Assembly (NCBI GenBank): GCA_046566185.1
Contig: JBKHXE010000021.1
Location: 1-64,000 of the forward strand
Direction of reading: 5' to 3'
Length of the DNA: 64,000 bases
From: SCSIO-59966 sp046566185
Lineage (GTDB): Bacteria; Actinomycetota; Actinomycetes; Actinomycetales; SCSIO-59966
Under the pieces are notes generated by a model, which was not told the origin of the DNA, did no database searches, and saw only the letters and a program-made list of their open reading frames with translations. How positions within the stretch are numbered: position 1 is the stretch's first letter; each line of letters begins with the position of its first letter. Shown here in pieces: positions 62,190-64,000 of the stretch. Made by a program: the position numbers and the translations under genes.

Positions 62190-64000
62190 TCAGCGCTGCA
62201 CCGGCAGCGGGGACGTCAGGTGGCGGGCGTGCACGTACAGCGCGAACGGCTTCTGGAACAGGACGGCGGCCACGTCGTCCGCCCGGGAGGCCGCGCCGTT
62301 GAGGCCGAGCGCCGGGAACGCCGTGCGGGTGAGGTGCCCGCCGTGCGTCACCCCGGTCGCCGGCCACGCCAGGGCGTCGCTGCCGCTGCCCGGCTCGGCC
62401 GTCTCGTCGAGCCCGAAGCGCGGCTCGGTGACCGGCTCCATCAGCGCGAAGAACCAGCCGTCGCCGTCGGTCAGATCGGTGTCGACGAGCGGGAACCCGA
62501 AGAACGACACGTCGGGGTCGAACTGCCCGGCGAACACCGGCTCGAGGACGTCGGCGGTGTCCCGGCTCGGTCGGGTGCCGTCGGCCCGGACGGCGAGCAC
62601 CACGGTGTGCGGGTAGCGGCGCAGCAGGTCGCCGCGCACCAGCAGGACGAGGTTCCCGCGCGGGTCGGTGGTCTGCTGGGCGAGGGTGCCCGCACCCCAC
62701 GTGTGCAGCGGGGGGACGTCGGAGCGGCCGTCGAGACGGTCCCAGAACCGGCGGAACGGGGTGCCGCGGCTGTCGGTGGGGTAGCCGCGCCAGAGCAGCT
62801 CGGAGTTCGTCTCGTGGTTCAGCCCCGCCATGAACGCGGCGATGAAGCGCGGGTTGGTCTCCAGCAGGCTCACCGAGTCCGGCGGGATCGCGTCGATGCC
62901 CGGGCAGAAGCGTGCCTGGTCGTACTCGGCGAGGTAGCGGTACGCGGGGACGTCGAGCACCGGGTAGGCCATCACCCGGTCCGCGGCCGGCGTCGCCCAC
63001 CAGCCGTCGGCGCCGGTGAAGGGCCCGGTGAGGGTGCCGACGGTGGCCCCCGCGAAGCGCAGCGACGCGTCGCGGCGCAGGGGCTGCGCCACTGCCGGGT
63101 CGAGGTGGGCCAGCGCGGCCGCGGTGACCGAGCCGAGGTCGAGCGGCACGAGGGTGGCGGTGACCTCGGGGGTCGTCAGGGTCGACACGTCACGCCACAG
63201 CGTGACCGCCAGCTCGAAGCGGCCGATGGTCGCGGCGTCGGTGACCAGCGGCGGCATCGTCACGGTGGGCCGGCCGCCGGGCGGCGGCGCAGGGCCGACG
63301 ACGACGGGGCCGGGCTCCACCACGGGTCCGGGCACCACCGGGCCGGGCAGCGTCGGCCTCGGCCGACCCGCGCCGGGCAGGCCGGGCAGTCCGGGACGCG
63401 CCGGCCCGGGCCGCGAGCGCAGCGCCCCGAGGCCGGTCCGCGCCTCGGCGGGCGCGGCGCGCACGACGGAGGGCACCGACGCGTGCCCCGGGCGCAGCCC
63501 GCCGCGCGTGAGTACCGGCAGGTCGGCGTCGGCCGCGCGGACGGCGTGCAGCACGCCCGGTCCGAGCCGCGCGACGACGGCGGTGAGGTCGGCGCCCGCG
63601 AGCGAGCCGTCCAGGGCCGCGACCGGCCGGTTGCGGCGGCCCGCCTCGGTGCGCAGCACGAGCCGGCCCCCGGTGTCGACGTCCAGCACCCCGACGTCCA
63701 CCGCGGTGTCGACGCGCCCGCCGGCGACCGTCGGGCCCTCCAGCAGCAGCCCGACGCCGGGCGTGCGGCCGGCGCCCTCGACGAGGGCCTCGCTGAGCGC
63801 GCCGGTGGAGACGGCGAGTGCGGTGTCCACGTCGACCCGCACGTCCTGCTCGACCAGCGCCCGGGTGACGGTGACCGCCAGGTCGCGGGCCGCCTCCAGG
63901 TGGGCGGTGCCGAGCATCCCGGTGTCGCGCAGGTCCGGCCGGGTCGTCCACAGCTCCAGCGGCGTGCCGTCCTGCGTCGAGGTCACCGCCTGCGCCGCGG
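62190..64000 (-). CDS. Uncharacterised giant-cluster protein C, 5' end beyond the window
   Basis: At least 603 residues; the frame is open to the right edge (AAQA ahead of GTG 63986), so GTG 63986 may be internal. An N-terminal domain (about 1-190 from that GTG) is followed by a proline/glycine-rich linker (LPGLPGAG, PGPVVPGPVVEPGPVVVG) and a C-terminal domain with YDQARFCPGIDAIPP, FIAAFMAGLNHETNSELLWR, YPTDSRGTPFRRFWD and HTWGAG. The linker suggests two tethered parts. The GLNHE...LLWR...YPTD.RG pattern seems to recur in other bacteria (from memory). The stop is 18 nt before protein B. Confidence 0.75.
   Translation of the reverse strand, partial: AAQAVTSTQDGTPLELWTTRPDLRDTGMLGTAHLEAARDLAVTVTRALVEQDVRVDVDTALAVSTGALSEALVEGAGRTPGVGLLLEGPTVAGGRVDTAVDVGVLDVDTGGRLVLRTEAGRRNRPVAALDGSLAGADLTAVVARLGPGVLHAVRAADADLPVLTRGGLRPGHASVPSVVRAAPAEARTGLGALRSRPGPARPGLPGLPGAGRPRPTLPGPVVPGPVVEPGPVVVGPAPPPGGRPTVTMPPLVTDAATIGRFELAVTLWRDVSTLTTPEVTATLVPLDLGSVTAAALAHLDPAVAQPLRRDASLRFAGATVGTLTGPFTGADGWWATPAADRVMAYPVLDVPAYRYLAEYDQARFCPGIDAIPPDSVSLLETNPRFIAAFMAGLNHETNSELLWRGYPTDSRGTPFRRFWDRLDGRSDVPPLHTWGAGTLAQQTTDPRGNLVLLVRGDLLRRYPHTVVLAVRADGTRPSRDTADVLEPVFAGQFDPDVSFFGFPLVDTDLTDGDGWFFALMEPVTEPRFGLDETAEPGSGSDALAWPATGVTHGGHLTRTAFPALGLNGAASRADDVAAVLFQKPFALYVHARHLTSPLPVQR

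Overview
The window comes from a very GC-rich (about three quarters G+C) actinobacterial chromosome. The evidence is strong third-position GC bias, many GTG and one probable TTG start, at least eight genes whose start codon sits 6-7 nt behind a TANNNT -10 box (leaderless transcripts), an actinobacterial LexA box, F420-type oxidoreductases, a 13E12/DUF222 HNH gene and TreT trehalose synthase. The gene mix would suit a Geodermatophilaceae-like soil or stone organism, but that placement is a guess. It looks like ordinary chromosome: no tRNA, rRNA, CRISPR, transposase or prophage was seen.

Layout, left to right. 1-5.3 kb holds the SOS-box-controlled 5' part of a DUF222/HNH gene (cut by the window edge), a cardiolipin-synthase-like phospholipase D protein, an M3 peptidase, a serine-kinase-like ATPase coupled to a luciferase-like oxidoreductase, and a tiny S4 RNA-binding protein. 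5.4-14.5 kb is an acetate uptake and sensing module: DUF485 plus ActP symporter behind a CRP/GlxR-like site, and a convergent, tightly overlapping operon of DUF294 nucleotidyltransferase, small membrane protein, SSS-histidine kinase (CrbS-like), CheY-like regulator (CrbR-like position, but receiver only) and a pseudokinase-exonuclease fusion. 14.6-21.3 kb has a flippase-like membrane protein, a tandem ABM-like protein, TreT, an unknown protein, a Rieske-FAD oxidoreductase and an aldo/keto reductase.

21.2-28.5 kb is a beta-glucoside locus. A Tat-exported six-hairpin-like protein diverges from an ABC sugar importer, a GH1 beta-glucosidase and a LacI repressor, with two LacI-type operators bracketing the promoter. 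Its right end abuts a truncated DUF429 gene that tails a leftward molybdate operon (HTH-TOBE regulator, ModA, ModB, ModC). 31.8-34.7 kb carries a DEAD-box RNA helicase behind a cold-shock-like protein, plus two unknown proteins. A 19-bp triple repeat then precedes a complete leftward recC-recB-recD operon (34.9-43.4 kb).

43.5-50.5 kb has an F420-type PPOX protein, then a secreted set in which two paralogous LVIVD-like proteins flank a 976-residue subtilisin, with strong hairpins in the gaps. 50.6-64 kb is the least ordinary part. A 1633-residue BTAD/nSTAND/WD40 regulator lies downstream, on the same strand, of a coupled cluster of three giant uncharacterised proteins (604, 1583 and more than 600 residues) that runs off the right edge. 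This cluster is the best candidate in the window for an undescribed system.
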